A stretch of DNA of 35,143 bases from the NCBI GenBank assembly GCA_048393175.1, contig DBFJJM010000117.1, forward strand, positions 1-35,143. The letters run 5' to 3'. The notes beneath the pieces are model-generated. The model did no database searches. It was not told the origin of the DNA and was given only the letters and a program-made list of their open reading frames with translations. Positions 7,579-15,292 of the stretch are shown here, one piece after another (within the stretch, counting starts at the first letter, position 1; every line of letters begins with the position of its first letter). The translations under genes and the position numbers were made by a program. This DNA comes from Merdicola sp048393175 (GTDB taxonomy: Bacteria; Bacillota; Clostridia; TANB77; CAG-508).

Positions 7579-7983
7579 ATGAAAAAAGAGCAAGAAGAAC
7601 ATAGACTATATAATCGTAATTTTGCAGATGCTTGTAAAAACGCGGTAAATGGGATTAGCTATAGCATCAAAAGTCAAAGAAATATACGTATTCAATTAGT
7701 GATGGCTATTGTTATTATTATCATAGGATTTATTGCCAAATTAAACACATTTGAATGTATTGTACTTACTTTTGCAATTTGCCTTGTTATTATAGCGGAA
7801 ATGATTAATACAGCAATTGAAACAACCGTAGATTTATATACAGACAAGTACCACCCAAAGGCAAAACTAGCAAAAGATGTAGGAGCAGGAGCCGTTGTTA
7901 TTTCTGCAATTAATGCATTAGTCGTTGCTTATTTTCTGTTTTTTGACCGTATTGTTGCATTTGTTTGTCATGTTATAAAGTAA
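7579..7983 (+). CDS. dgkA: Diacylglycerol/undecaprenol kinase, DgkA family
   Basis: This 134-residue integral membrane kinase phosphorylates a lipid alcohol. In Gram-positive bacteria the substrate is usually undecaprenol, giving the carrier lipid for cell-wall synthesis. Three membrane helices are seen (about 37-57, 60-80 and 104-125). The catalytic block E-x-x-NTAIE followed by VDLYTDKYHPKAKLAKDVGAGAV is present in the expected place between helices 2 and 3. It begins five bases after ybeY. A DUF3048 gene follows 28 bases later, so all three may share one transcript. Confidence 0.93.
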   Translation: MKKEQEEHRLYNRNFADACKNAVNGISYSIKSQRNIRIQLVMAIVIIIIGFIAKLNTFECIVLTFAICLVIIAEMINTAIETTVDLYTDKYHPKAKLAKDVGAGAVVISAINALVVAYFLFFDRIVAFVCHVIK

Positions 7984-8011
7984 AAAAAGGAAAAAATAAA
8001 GGAGTATGGAT

Positions 8012-9067
8012 ATGAGCAAAACAGCAAAAAAAGGAAGAACAAAACTAGTATTAATTATTATTTTAATAATCGTTATTTTAATAGCAGGAGGACTACTTGC
8101 CTATAAGTTTATGATGGATAAAAATAATGGACAAGGCCAAGCAGTCTGGCTTGGCTCAGAAGAAGGAGTAAAAGATGAAAAACAGCCGGAAATTAAGATT
8201 TTTTCCGGAGACAATAGACCCATTGCTGTTATGATAGATAATCATAAAGATGCTTGGCCACAATCTGGATTAAATCAGGCTTACTGTGTTTATGAGATTT
8301 TAGCAGAAGGTGGAGAAACTAGATTAATGGCTTTATTTAAAAATGTAGATGTTTCTCAAATTGGACCAGTTCGAAGTTCTAGACATTATTATTTAGATTA
8401 TGCATTAGAACATGATGCTATTTATGTACATTATGGTTGGAGTCCACAAGCTCAATCTGATATTTCTACATATAAAGTAAATAATATTAATGGACTTACA
8501 GAAAGTGAAAAGGACTTTGGAAGAATAAAACAAAAAGCAGCACCACATAATGTTATGACAAGTATTGCTAATATTCAGAAAATAGCACAAAAGAAAAAAT
8601 ATAGAACGACTTCTTCAGAACAAAGCGTACTTCATTATGTACCAACAGAAGTCGAATTATCATCAGAAACATTAGCTAATAAAGTAACAATTCCGTTTTC
8701 TACCTTACATAAAGTAAGCTATACTTATAATAGTGAAACAAAACGTTATACTCGTTATGCTAGAGGAAAAGAGCAAACTGATTTCAAAACAGGAGAACCG
8801 GTAACCGCAAAGAATTTAATTATTACATTTGCACAGAATTATACTTTAAATGACCCAGAGAAAAAAGACCGTCAAGGATTAAAAGATACAGGAACAAAAA
8901 AAGGCTATTATATTACCAATGGGAAAGCACAAGAAATTACTTGTACGAAAGAAGCAAGAACAGCGAAAACCATTTATAAAGATTTGAATGGAAACATCCT
9001 TAATGTAAATGATGGAAATACTTTTATTAGTATTTGTCCAGAAGATGCACAAGTTACGTTTGAATAA
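8012..9067 (+). CDS. yerB: YerB-like DUF3048 surface protein
   Basis: This 351-residue protein is anchored outside the membrane by one N-terminal helix (about 10-31). The DUF3048 N-terminal domain is clear from RPIAVMIDNHKDAWPQSGL and the highly conserved GPVRSSRHYYLDYALEHDAI. The smaller C-terminal domain has YTYNSETKRYTRY and KGYYITNGKAQEITC. The Bacillus relative YerB is a lipoprotein, but there is no lipobox cysteine here. Function in the family is unknown. The ATG at 8012 is seven bases after GGAG; the ATG at 8006 is too close to that site. Confidence 0.85.
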   Translation: MSKTAKKGRTKLVLIIILIIVILIAGGLLAYKFMMDKNNGQGQAVWLGSEEGVKDEKQPEIKIFSGDNRPIAVMIDNHKDAWPQSGLNQAYCVYEILAEGGETRLMALFKNVDVSQIGPVRSSRHYYLDYALEHDAIYVHYGWSPQAQSDISTYKVNNINGLTESEKDFGRIKQKAAPHNVMTSIANIQKIAQKKKYRTTSSEQSVLHYVPTEVELSSETLANKVTIPFSTLHKVSYTYNSETKRYTRYARGKEQTDFKTGEPVTAKNLIITFAQNYTLNDPEKKDRQGLKDTGTKKGYYITNGKAQEITCTKEARTAKTIYKDLNGNILNVNDGNTFISICPEDAQVTFE

Positions 9068-9157
9068 GGAACTTAAAATTGAGAAACAGTATTAGCAAAA
9101 GAATAGATATTTTGTGCTAAGAGCTGTTTGGCAACGCTGACACATGACTCTAATAAA

Positions 9158-9186
9158 TTGCATTTTTATGCAAAATGTGGTATTAT
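9158..9186 (+). promoter_or_regulatory. TTGCAT-17-TATTAT promoter with palindrome
   Basis: TTGCAT (9158-9163) and TATTAT (9181-9186) are separated by exactly 17 bases. TTGCAT also forms a palindrome with ATGCAA at 9168-9173 across four T residues, a possible operator. The spacer sequence closely resembles that of the promoter at 11999, which also drives a small orphan membrane protein. The stretch 9068-9157 holds nothing else I can recognise. Confidence 0.75.
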
Positions 9187-9247
9187 ATCATTAGGAACCA
9201 TTTAGTTGAAGCTAGGTGTGTTGCACTAAATTAAGGAGGATTACCGA

Positions 9248-9538
9248 ATGACAAAGAGTATTAACAGCACTAAGCAAACTCCTACAGCAAAAAAACATAC
9301 TGGCAAACACGCGAAGAAGAACATATCACAAACAATTGCTACGTGGACAATGTTCTGGCGGATTTTTTACAAAGTAGCAAAAAATATCTCTCGTATTTTT
9401 TTAGGTGCAATTTTATTGGTTGTACTGGCAAATTTCGCTCCAGAATTGCGTGAACAAATACCTTCTTTGTATCAAACAGTGGATTTTCTTCTGATTTGCT
9501 TAGAATGGTTATCTTCGCTGGTATGTAATATTTTTTAG
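9248..9538 (+). CDS. Small membrane protein of unknown function
   Basis: This 96-residue protein has a basic, Thr- and Lys-rich N-terminus (about 1-28) followed by two hydrophobic segments (about 48-66 and 74-95). The C-terminal half includes FAPELREQIPSLYQTVDFLL between them. Translation is well supported: AAGGAGG lies ten bases before the ATG, a good promoter lies at 9158-9186 and a terminator follows. I recognise no family. It could be a peptide-sized regulator or membrane-stress protein, but nothing in the sequence decides this. Confidence 0.8.
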   Translation: MTKSINSTKQTPTAKKHTGKHAKKNISQTIATWTMFWRIFYKVAKNISRIFLGAILLVVLANFAPELREQIPSLYQTVDFLLICLEWLSSLVCNIF

Positions 9539-9543
9539 CACTA

Positions 9544-9590
9544 ACTGCATCCCTTATTTATATGACTATATAATAGGGGGTGCAGTATTT
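9544..9590 (+). terminator. Terminator after the 96-residue protein
   Basis: The arms 9544-9558 and 9572-9586 form a 15-bp stem including three G-T pairs, around a 13-base loop, followed by a T-rich ATTTTAATT. The same arms can fold on the opposite strand less well. From 9590 to about 9840 I see no gene, repeat or RNA signature. Confidence 0.75.
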
Positions 9591-9841
9591 TAATTACTTA
9601 AAATAAGATGAGTTTCAAAAATTAATACAACAAAATGTAAAAAGATGATACACAAGTTTAACAAAAAAGGTTAATATAAATTGCATAAAACAATAGGAAG
9701 TTAATTCAAATGAGAACTGACAAATGAAAAACATCAATATCCAGAAATAGTGAAAGTTAAGACAATAGAAGTAAAAAAGTAGGGATGAATACTAATAAAC
9801 TAAAGTTTAAGTCTTGAAAATCTTATGTACGATTTTTAAAA

Positions 9842-9871
9842 TTCGACTTTTTGTAAGAGATATGATATAAT
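9842..9871 (+). promoter_or_regulatory. Extended -10 promoter of a candidate small RNA
   Basis: TGATATAAT (9863-9871) is a perfect extended -10 element. The best -35 is TTCGAC at 9842-9847, with an 18-base spacer. TTCGACT is also a one-mismatch Spo0A-box core on the other strand (AGTCGAA). The predicted start is near 9878. Confidence 0.7.
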
Positions 9872-9877
9872 AGTATA

Positions 9878-10081
9878 GAATCTTGTTGAACTTTTGACTG
9901 ACAAAATTTATTACTTGCTTGCTATTACTTACTTTAAAAAGAGAGAGAGTTTAGAGGAACAATTGCAAGCTAGAAATGAATCTATCGGATGGATTTCTAT
10001 TTTAACCATAAGTCAGTCATAAGAAAGATTTCCCCCATAGGTTTTATCAATTTTTGATAGAATTTATAGGGGGATTTTTTT
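9878..10081 (+). ncRNA. Candidate structured ~200-nt non-coding RNA
   Basis: The stretch between an extended -10 promoter and a strong intrinsic terminator has no frame with a start and RBS, so it looks like an independent RNA. TGACTGAC (about 9895-9902) pairs with GTCAGTCA (about 10012-10019), and AATCTT near the 5' end can pair with AAGATT just before the terminator, forming a long interrupted closing stem. Inside, GCTTGC can pair with GCAAGC, and a hairpin forms around TAGAAAT...ATTTCTA (about 9973-10001). Length, closing stem and large central loop are reminiscent of 6S RNA, but I cannot confirm conserved 6S bases. A long leader or a lineage-specific RNA are alternatives. Confidence 0.55.
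10031..10081 (+). terminator. Very strong terminator ending the candidate RNA
   Basis: TCCCCC (10031-10036) pairs with GGGGGA (10069-10074); the stem continues through ATAGGTTT/GAATTTAT and TATCAA/TTGATA to a 3-base loop, about 20 pairs with one bulged A. Seven T residues follow directly (10075-10081). This is a textbook Rho-independent terminator, separating the candidate RNA from era. Confidence 0.92.
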
Positions 10082-10108
10082 GCTCTTTTCCTAGACTTAT
10101 GATAAAAT
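10080..10108 (+). promoter_or_regulatory. Candidate era promoter
   Basis: TTGCTC (10080-10085) and TAAAAT (10103-10108) are 17 bases apart, with an extended TGA before the -10. In the leader, GCTCC (10126-10130) can pair with GGAGC (10156-10160) around an inner stem CTAAATTTT/AAAATTAG, a small structure just upstream of the era ribosome binding site. Confidence 0.5.
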
Positions 10109-10182
10109 AAAAAAAGATTAAATAAGCTCCCTAAATTTTACAAAATTAGCAAACAGGAGCGAGTATAATAAAGGAGAAATCA

Positions 10183-11088
10183 ATGGATAATATGTTTAAG
10201 TCTGGTTTTGTTTCACTAGTAGGAAAAACCAATGTAGGAAAATCTACTTTGTTAAATAGTATGACAGGAGAAAAAGTAGCAATTACAGCAAATAAATCTC
10301 AAACAACAAGAACAGCAATAAAAGCTATTGTGAATCGCCCAAATGCTCAAATCATTTTTATTGACACACCCGGGATTCATAAACCAAAAACAAAATTGGG
10401 AGAAGTGATGTTAGATACCGCTTATGGAACGATTAAAGATGTAGATTTGGTACTGCTTTTAGTAGATGCTACCAAAAAAGAAATAGGTAAAGGGGAAACC
10501 ATTTTATTAGAAAAAATAAAAGAAGCAAAAAAGAAGACTATTTTAGTTTTAAATAAAATTGATTTAATCGAAAAGGAAAAACTATTAGTTTTAATTGACC
10601 TTTATCAAAAGGAATATGATTTTTTGGAGATTGTTCCTATTTGTGCTACCAAAAAAGAAAATGTAAACTTGTTATTAGATGAAATTGAGAAGAACTTAAA
10701 ACAAGGACCTGCATATTATGATATTGAGGAGTATACTGACCAAACAGAAAGACAAATAGTAGAAGAGACCATTCGTGAAAAGGCATTAAAGCTATTAGAC
10801 GAAGAAGTACCTCATGGCATTTATATAGAAACAGAAAAGATGCAACTGAGAAATACTACAAAAGGAGAAGAAATTTACGATATAGAGGCAACTATTTATT
10901 GTTTGAGAAATTCACATAAAGGAATCATTATTGGAAAACAAGGAGCAATGCTAAAACGAATTGGTAGTTATGCTAGACAAGATTTAGAAAAAATGTTGGA
11001 TTGTAAAGTAAATTTAAAACTTTGGGTGAAAGTACGAGAAGATTGGCAACAAAAAGATTCCATTGTAAATCGATTTAAAAACAATTAA
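10183..11088 (+). CDS. era: GTPase Era
   Basis: This 301-residue essential GTPase binds 16S rRNA and assists 30S subunit assembly. The GTPase domain has G1 GKTNVGKS (14-21; the family usually has GRPNVGKS), switch I SQTTR, G3 DTPG (61-64) in DTPGIHKPK and G4 NKID (124-127). The C-terminal KH domain is marked by HKGIIIGKQGAMLKRIG and LKLWVKVREDW. Length is normal. AAGGAG lies eight bases before the ATG. It is followed by yqzL and recO as in Bacillus; the cdd gene found upstream of era there is absent. Confidence 0.97.
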   Translation: MDNMFKSGFVSLVGKTNVGKSTLLNSMTGEKVAITANKSQTTRTAIKAIVNRPNAQIIFIDTPGIHKPKTKLGEVMLDTAYGTIKDVDLVLLLVDATKKEIGKGETILLEKIKEAKKKTILVLNKIDLIEKEKLLVLIDLYQKEYDFLEIVPICATKKENVNLLLDEIEKNLKQGPAYYDIEEYTDQTERQIVEETIREKALKLLDEEVPHGIYIETEKMQLRNTTKGEEIYDIEATIYCLRNSHKGIIIGKQGAMLKRIGSYARQDLEKMLDCKVNLKLWVKVREDWQQKDSIVNRFKNN

Positions 11089-11146
11089 AAAGCTCGTATA
11101 AAAACTTTGAAAAACACAAAAGATAAGACAAGAAGGAGATGATGGC

Positions 11147-11299
11147 ATGATAAAACAAATGGCTTGGAATACCTTTAAAAAAACAGGGGATATTAATACT
11201 TTTGTTGAACTAATGCAAATCGAAGAAGTAGAAAAAAATTTAGAGGCGGAAAAAGATGGGAACAATCAAGACCAAGGGGATTATTTTAACCGAAAATAA
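11147..11299 (+). CDS. yqzL: YqzL family small protein
   Basis: This 50-residue protein of unknown function is typically found between era and recO in spore formers. The family signature W-x-x-F-x-x-TG-x-I is seen as MAWNTFKKTGDINTFVELMQ at the N-terminus, followed by an acidic tail. The ATG at 11147 has AAGGAG eight bases upstream. The gene overlaps recO by 44 bases in another frame, so recO translation is probably coupled to it. Confidence 0.85.
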   Translation: MIKQMAWNTFKKTGDINTFVELMQIEEVEKNLEAEKDGNNQDQGDYFNRK

Positions 11300-11984
11300 T
11301 ATGGGGGATTTTGATAAAATGCTGACCATTCTCACACCGGGAATGGGAAAAATAGCTTGTGCTGCCAAAGGAGCAAGAAAACCGAAAAGCTTGCTCCTAG
11401 CAGGTACACAGCTACTGTGCTTTGGGGAGTATATGCTTTATCAAGGGACAAGCACTTATCATTTAAATTCCTGTGAGATAATAGAAGTATTCTATAATTT
11501 AAGGACTGATTTAGACAAATTAAAATATGCAATACATATCGATAAAATCATTCGTGATGTAACGACAGAAAATGAAAATTGTTACTCTATTTTACAACTT
11601 TTTTTGAATACTCTCTATACCATTTCGCAAACAGATAAAGATTTAGAACTAATTTTAGCTATTTTTACCATTCGTTTGATGAGTTTGTTAGGATTTTCGC
11701 CAAGAATCACAAATTGTACAAACTGTAAACAAACGGAAGACCTTCGTTATTTTAGTTTAAAGGAAAATGGGGTAAAGTGTAAAATATGTGCAAAACAAGA
11801 CAAAAGTGTAATAGAAATGTGTCAAGGAACACAAATTGCTCTTTGCTATATCGTATCGGCTAGTCCAAAGAAACTTTATTCTTTCCAGGTAACAGAAAAT
11901 GTAATAAAAGAATTAAGTTTAATTGCTAAACTATATATGGATGATAAATTAGAAAAAACCTATCGATTAGAAGAACTATTTTAA
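11256..11984 (+). CDS. recO: DNA repair protein RecO
   Basis: This 242-residue recombination mediator loads RecA on SSB-coated single-stranded DNA together with RecR. An N-terminal OB fold (TKGIILTENNMGDFDKMLTIL) precedes the helical domain, which contains a zinc ribbon with Cys154, Cys157, Cys175 and Cys178. The start overlaps the end of yqzL; AGAGGCGG serves as RBS. The stop codon lies in the loop of a terminator, so the era-yqzL-recO operon ends here. Confidence 0.94.
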   Translation: MGTIKTKGIILTENNMGDFDKMLTILTPGMGKIACAAKGARKPKSLLLAGTQLLCFGEYMLYQGTSTYHLNSCEIIEVFYNLRTDLDKLKYAIHIDKIIRDVTTENENCYSILQLFLNTLYTISQTDKDLELILAIFTIRLMSLLGFSPRITNCTNCKQTEDLRYFSLKENGVKCKICAKQDKSVIEMCQGTQIALCYIVSASPKKLYSFQVTENVIKELSLIAKLYMDDKLEKTYRLEELF

Positions 11985-12000
11985 AAAAGTTCTTCTTTTT
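11969..12000 (+). terminator. Terminator at the end of recO
   Basis: The arms 11969-11977 and 11988-11996 form a 9-bp stem (AGAAGAACT/AGTTCTTCT) with an A/T loop that can close further, followed by a T-run to 12000. The recO stop codon lies within the structure. Confidence 0.85.
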
Positions 12001-12027
12001 GCATTTTTATGTAAAGTGTTGTATAAT
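11999..12027 (+). promoter_or_regulatory. TTGCAT-17-TATAAT promoter
   Basis: TTGCAT (11999-12004) and TATAAT (12022-12027) are 17 bases apart. The -35 and spacer are nearly the same as in the promoter at 9158, including the near-palindrome TTGCAT-TTTT-ATGTAA. It drives the 62-residue membrane peptide. The -35 element overlaps the T-run of the recO terminator. Confidence 0.78.
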
Positions 12028-12065
12028 AAAGAGGATGAAGTAATACTTTTTTAGGAGGAATCAAA

Positions 12066-12254
12066 ATGTCAAAAGCAGGTGTGCTCGTGACGATGGCACT
12101 GTGGGTTGCCTTTTTGGTAATCGCAGTCTTTAGTGGATGGAAAGTGATGTCGATTATTGGAACGCTTGCCATTCTTACCCTTTTTATCTTCTTCATCTGG
12201 ACATCAGATGAGGAAGAAGAGAGCCAAGACTCTCATACCAATAGGTCCGCTTGA
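12066..12254 (+). CDS. Two-helix membrane peptide of unknown function
   Basis: This 62-residue protein has two hydrophobic helices (about 5-23 and 27-46) joined by a short SGWK turn, and an acidic tail (DEEEES). The topology suggests a helical hairpin in the membrane with the acidic end in the cytoplasm. AGGAGG lies eight bases before the ATG, and it has its own promoter and terminator, so it is surely expressed as a single gene. No family is recognised; a holin-like or small stress peptide cannot be excluded. Confidence 0.85.
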   Translation: MSKAGVLVTMALWVAFLVIAVFSGWKVMSIIGTLAILTLFIFFIWTSDEEEESQDSHTNRSA

Positions 12255-12275
12255 CGGACCTATTGGTGTTTTAAA
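12237..12275 (+). terminator. Perfect 13-bp terminator
   Basis: ACCAATAGGTCCG (12237-12249) pairs perfectly with 12255-12267 around a 5-base loop that contains the stop codon of the 62-residue peptide. GTTTTAAAA follows. Confidence 0.88.
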
Positions 12276-12304
12276 ATGTAGATAAGTTAATAGAAAATTA
12301 GAGC

Positions 12305-12333
12305 TTGCCAAAAAGCAAAATCAAAGATATAAT
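12305..12333 (+). promoter_or_regulatory. hpf promoter
   Basis: TTGCCA (12305-12310) and TATAAT (12328-12333) are separated by 17 bases, 53 bases upstream of the hpf start codon. Confidence 0.7.
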
Positions 12334-12385
12334 AGAAATATAACCAAGAAACAAAAGATATCATAAAAAGAGGAGAGTGGTTTAT

Positions 12386-12919
12386 ATGATGAATTTAAAA
12401 ATATCAGGAAAAGATTTAGAAGTAACAGATGCTATCAAAAACTATGTAGAGAAAAAAGCAGAAAGGTTAGCAAAATATTTTGATGAGTTTGATGTGATTG
12501 TTATGCTAAGAACAGAAAGAGAAGAACAAATTGCAGAAATGAGACTAAATGTTAAAAATGATACTTATAAAGCGGTAACAGCTCATAAAGATTTATATGC
12601 TTCTATTGATAAAGATATTGATATTTTAGAAGGACAAATAAGAAAAAGTAAAACCAAAAAAGAAAGAATGAACAAAGAGGCTTCTATCAAAGAAAAAGAA
12701 AATGTATTAGGACAAAAAGAGCATGAAATAGAAGATGAAATTATTAAAGAACTATATTATGAAATTAAACCAATGGACCCAGAAGATGCAAAATTAAAAT
12801 TGCAAGAAAAACCAGCCAATACCTTTTTAGCATTTATTAATCTAGCAACAGGAAAGGTTAATATAATTTACAAATTAAAAGATGGAAAGAACTATGGTTT
12901 AGTAGTTCCAGAGGCATAA
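12386..12919 (+). CDS. hpf: Ribosome hibernation promoting factor, long form
   Basis: This 177-residue protein dimerises 70S ribosomes into inactive 100S particles in slow growth. The N-terminal S30AE domain (about 1-95) starts MMNLKISGKDLEVTDAIKNY; a charged linker follows. The C-terminal dimerisation domain (about 122-175) has MDPEDAKLKLQEKPANTFLAF and IIYKLKDGKNYGLVVP, where most relatives have VYRRKDGNYGLI. The ATG at 12386 is ten bases after AGGAG; a GTG at 12377 lies within the RBS region and is less likely. The gene is monocistronic, with its own promoter and terminator. Confidence 0.93.
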   Translation: MMNLKISGKDLEVTDAIKNYVEKKAERLAKYFDEFDVIVMLRTEREEQIAEMRLNVKNDTYKAVTAHKDLYASIDKDIDILEGQIRKSKTKKERMNKEASIKEKENVLGQKEHEIEDEIIKELYYEIKPMDPEDAKLKLQEKPANTFLAFINLATGKVNIIYKLKDGKNYGLVVPEA

Positions 12920-12935
12920 TAGAAAGTAGGAAAAG

Positions 12936-12978
12936 AAAACAGGAGTTCAAAAAAAAATAGAAAGACTCCTGTTTTTTT
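12936..12978 (+). terminator. hpf terminator
   Basis: AAAACAGGAGT (12936-12946) pairs with ACTCCTGTTTT (12965-12975), followed by T residues to 12978. The 18-base loop is long but the stem is perfect. Confidence 0.88.
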
Positions 12979-13093
12979 GATAGTTTTTTAAAATATGAAA
13001 TAGTACATAGAAAATATATGTTTAAAACATACATTGAAAAAGTTAATAGACAATACATAAATGTAAAAATATTGCAAAAATATACATAATATA

Positions 13094-13122
13094 TTGAATA
13101 TATTATATAATAATAGTATAAT
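13094..13122 (+). promoter_or_regulatory. Promoter of the RloAB-like cassette
   Basis: TTGAAT (13094-13099) and TATAAT (13117-13122) are 17 bases apart, in very AT-rich DNA. The stretch 12990-13093 has no gene I can support. Confidence 0.65.
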
Positions 13123-13133
13123 AATAAAAGATT

Positions 13134-13158
13134 TTGCAATTTTATTGCAAAATTGCAA
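13134..13158 (+). repeat. Three TTGCAA palindromes before rloA
   Basis: The self-complementary hexamer TTGCAA occurs at 13134-13139, 13145-13150 and 13153-13158, between the promoter start region and the ribosome binding site AGGAGG (13160-13165 region). Any two copies can pair in RNA, and as DNA they could be an operator for autoregulation of the cassette. Confidence 0.55.
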
Positions 13159-13168
13159 GGAGGAGCAT

Positions 13169-14467
13169 ATGCTATTAGAATTTAAAATGAAAAATTTTAA
13201 GTCGTTTAGAGAAGAAATGGATTTTAAAATGGTTCCTGCACAAAAAATAAAAGATTTAGAATTTAGTTTATTGAGTAAGAAAATAAAGGGAAAGGAAGTA
13301 AAAGCATTATCTACTGCTGCTATATATGGTCCAAACTCATCTGGAAAAACAAATATCATAGCTGGAATGGAAGTATTTCGTGCTATGATATTAAGAGGAA
13401 ATATAAAAAACAATGATGAAATTACAACTCCTAATGCAGCAGTAGATAAATTAGAACTCATTCCAAATATAGATAATAAACAAATACAGCCAGTATTCTT
13501 CGATATAAGATTTTTAGTAGAAGAAATGATAATAGAGTTAAAATTAGAACTAGAACTAGGATTTTTTCTAGATTCTAACTATGATAGAAAAATAACAACA
13601 GAAGAATTATGGATTAATAATGTTTTTATATATAAAAGAACAGATACAGTAAAATTTGGAAAAATAGAAACAATACAAAACTATTTTATAGAAAGCTTTT
13701 CGAAAGAAACAGCTGAGAAAATTTCACAAACTAATTTGGATAAACAAGAACTATTTCTAAGTGGTATTTTTAAAACATTATATAGCAAGAAAATATATGA
13801 TATCATCTATGATTGGTTTAAAAATAAATTTAAAATTTTATATCATGCAGATATGATTCGTTTTTCTCCAATGATATCTTCTAAAGATAAAGAAAAAAAA
13901 TATTATATCGATGAATCTTTAAATAAGATTGCAAGAGATTTTGGATTAACTTCAGAAAATATAGCTTATCCAATTAATCAAGATAAAGATTCTGTAGAAC
14001 CATTATCTATGATACAGATAATGGGGACAAAAGAAAAGGCTATTTTACCGGCAGAACTGTTTGAATCGTTTGGAACTATCCGATTTTTAAATATTTTTCC
14101 ACTATTGCTAGTAACAATTAACGCAGGGGCAACCATAGTGATAGATGAATTAGATGCTTCTATTCATCCAATGGCTATTATGAATATTATTAATATTTTT
14201 CATAATGATGAAATTAATAAAAAAAGTGCTCAATTAATTTTTAATACACATAATCCAATATTTCTCAATAATACTTTATTGAGAAGAGATGAAATAAAAT
14301 TTGTAGAAAAAGAAGAGAACGGAAGTGTTCATTATTCTTTATCTGATTTTGGAACAAGTGGAAAAAATGGTGTTAGAAATACGGAAGATTACATGAAAAA
14401 TTATTTTATTAATAAATATGGAGCAATCAAAAATATTGATTTTTCTGGAGTTTTTATAGACGAATAA
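13169..14467 (+). CDS. RloA/AbiL-type AAA ATPase
   Basis: This 432-residue SMC/ABC-like ATPase resembles RloA and the AbiLi subunit of abortive infection systems. Walker A is GPNSSGKT (54-61), Walker B TIVIDELDASIHP (about 323-334), and the H-loop FNTHNP (about 358-363); the N-terminal LLEFKMKNFKSFREE is typical of AAA_15/AAA_21 proteins. The ATG at 13169 has AAGGAGG directly upstream; an upstream start at 13094 lies inside the promoter. It is followed after 15 bases by an RloB-like gene, the usual partner. The likely role is phage defence, inferred from family and pairing. The partner carries a stop codon, so the system may be inactive. Confidence 0.85.
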   Translation: MLLEFKMKNFKSFREEMDFKMVPAQKIKDLEFSLLSKKIKGKEVKALSTAAIYGPNSSGKTNIIAGMEVFRAMILRGNIKNNDEITTPNAAVDKLELIPNIDNKQIQPVFFDIRFLVEEMIIELKLELELGFFLDSNYDRKITTEELWINNVFIYKRTDTVKFGKIETIQNYFIESFSKETAEKISQTNLDKQELFLSGIFKTLYSKKIYDIIYDWFKNKFKILYHADMIRFSPMISSKDKEKKYYIDESLNKIARDFGLTSENIAYPINQDKDSVEPLSMIQIMGTKEKAILPAELFESFGTIRFLNIFPLLLVTINAGATIVIDELDASIHPMAIMNIINIFHNDEINKKSAQLIFNTHNPIFLNNTLLRRDEIKFVEKEENGSVHYSLSDFGTSGKNGVRNTEDYMKNYFINKYGAIKNIDFSGVFIDE

Positions 14468-14482
14468 AGAAAGGAAGAGGAT

Positions 14483-15145
14483 ATGCTTAAAAAGATATGT
14501 AATCAGTATTATTTGTCGGTAGAAGGGGAAACTGAGAAGTGGTATTTTGAGCATTTATAAGAATTGATTAACAATTCTAAACAGATACCATATAAGGTTA
14601 AATTTGATATAAAAGTAAGTAAATCAATAATAAGTAGGACAAAGTTAATACCAGCTATCTATAAAACGAAAGCTTTTCATATATGTGACTATGAAAGTAA
14701 TCAAGAAGTCCACACAAATCAGTTTTTGGTAACATTAAAAGATTTAAAAGAAGTAAAAAAGATAAATAAAAATTTAGATTATACATTAGGGTATAGTAAT
14801 TTTTCATTTGATTTATGGATGATATTGCATAAAAAACAACAAATAAATTCTATTTCGCATAGAAAACAATATGTAAAAGGAATTAATAGTGCTTATAAAG
14901 AGAATTTTAAATTTATTGATGATTATAAGGAAGAAAAAAATTTTAGAAGAATATTATCCAAAATTAGCTTAGAAGATGTCATTAGAGCTATACATAATGG
15001 AAATGAGATTAGAAAAAGAAATCAGCGAAGTTTTGAAGACAAATGCAAGAAGTTTGGGAATTTTGAATATTATACTGAAAATCCGGATATGACAATTCAT
15101 GAATGTGTAGAACAGATATTACAAGAATGTGGAGCGATAAAATAA
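14483..15145 (+). pseudogene. RloB-like gene with an in-frame nonsense codon
   Basis: The frame begins at ATG 14483 with GGAAGAGG upstream, reads YYLSVEGETEKWYFEHL, and hits TAA at 14558-14560 (codon 26). It then continues without frame change to 15145 (220 codons in all), including SNFSFDLWMILHKK, typical of the RloB family. A single C-to-T change of a CAA glutamine codon would explain the stop. A shortened protein could start at TTG 14564 but would lack the N-terminal acidic VEGETE motif, which is probably catalytic (TOPRIM-like), and no RBS precedes it. It partners the upstream ATPase gene; loss of the effector would disable the cassette unless the stop is read through or is a sequence error. 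Confidence 0.85.
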
Positions 15146-15229
15146 AAGATTAGAGAATTGAAAATTGTTAGAAATGAATATGTTTCATATTTATGATTTT
15201 AGCCGCTTTACAGAAAAGGTATAGAAACA

Positions 15230-15280
15230 AAAAAGAGAAGTTCTTAAAAATAGAAAAACTTTTAAGAACCTCTCTTTTTT
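15230..15280. terminator. Bidirectional terminator between rloB and the SASP gene
   Basis: The arms 15230-15249 and 15260-15279 form a 20-bp stem with one mismatch and a 10-base loop, with A and T runs at the two ends. It serves the rloB-like gene on + and the SASP gene on -. Confidence 0.9.
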
Positions 15281-15292
15281 GATATACAAAAA

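Noticed and set aside
9878..10081. tmRNA, SRP RNA or RNase P RNA as identity of the candidate RNA
   Set aside because: It is too short for tmRNA or RNase P RNA, and I see no tRNA-like ends or SRP GGAA/GCA apical motif.
10164..10169. TATAAT directly upstream of the era RBS
   Set aside because: It is only 14 bases before the start codon, so a transcript from it would lack the ribosome binding site.
12858..13461. Minus-strand hydrophobic frames between hpf and rloA
   Set aside because: They overlap the ends of two real genes and arise from AT-rich antisense sequence; no RBS is seen.
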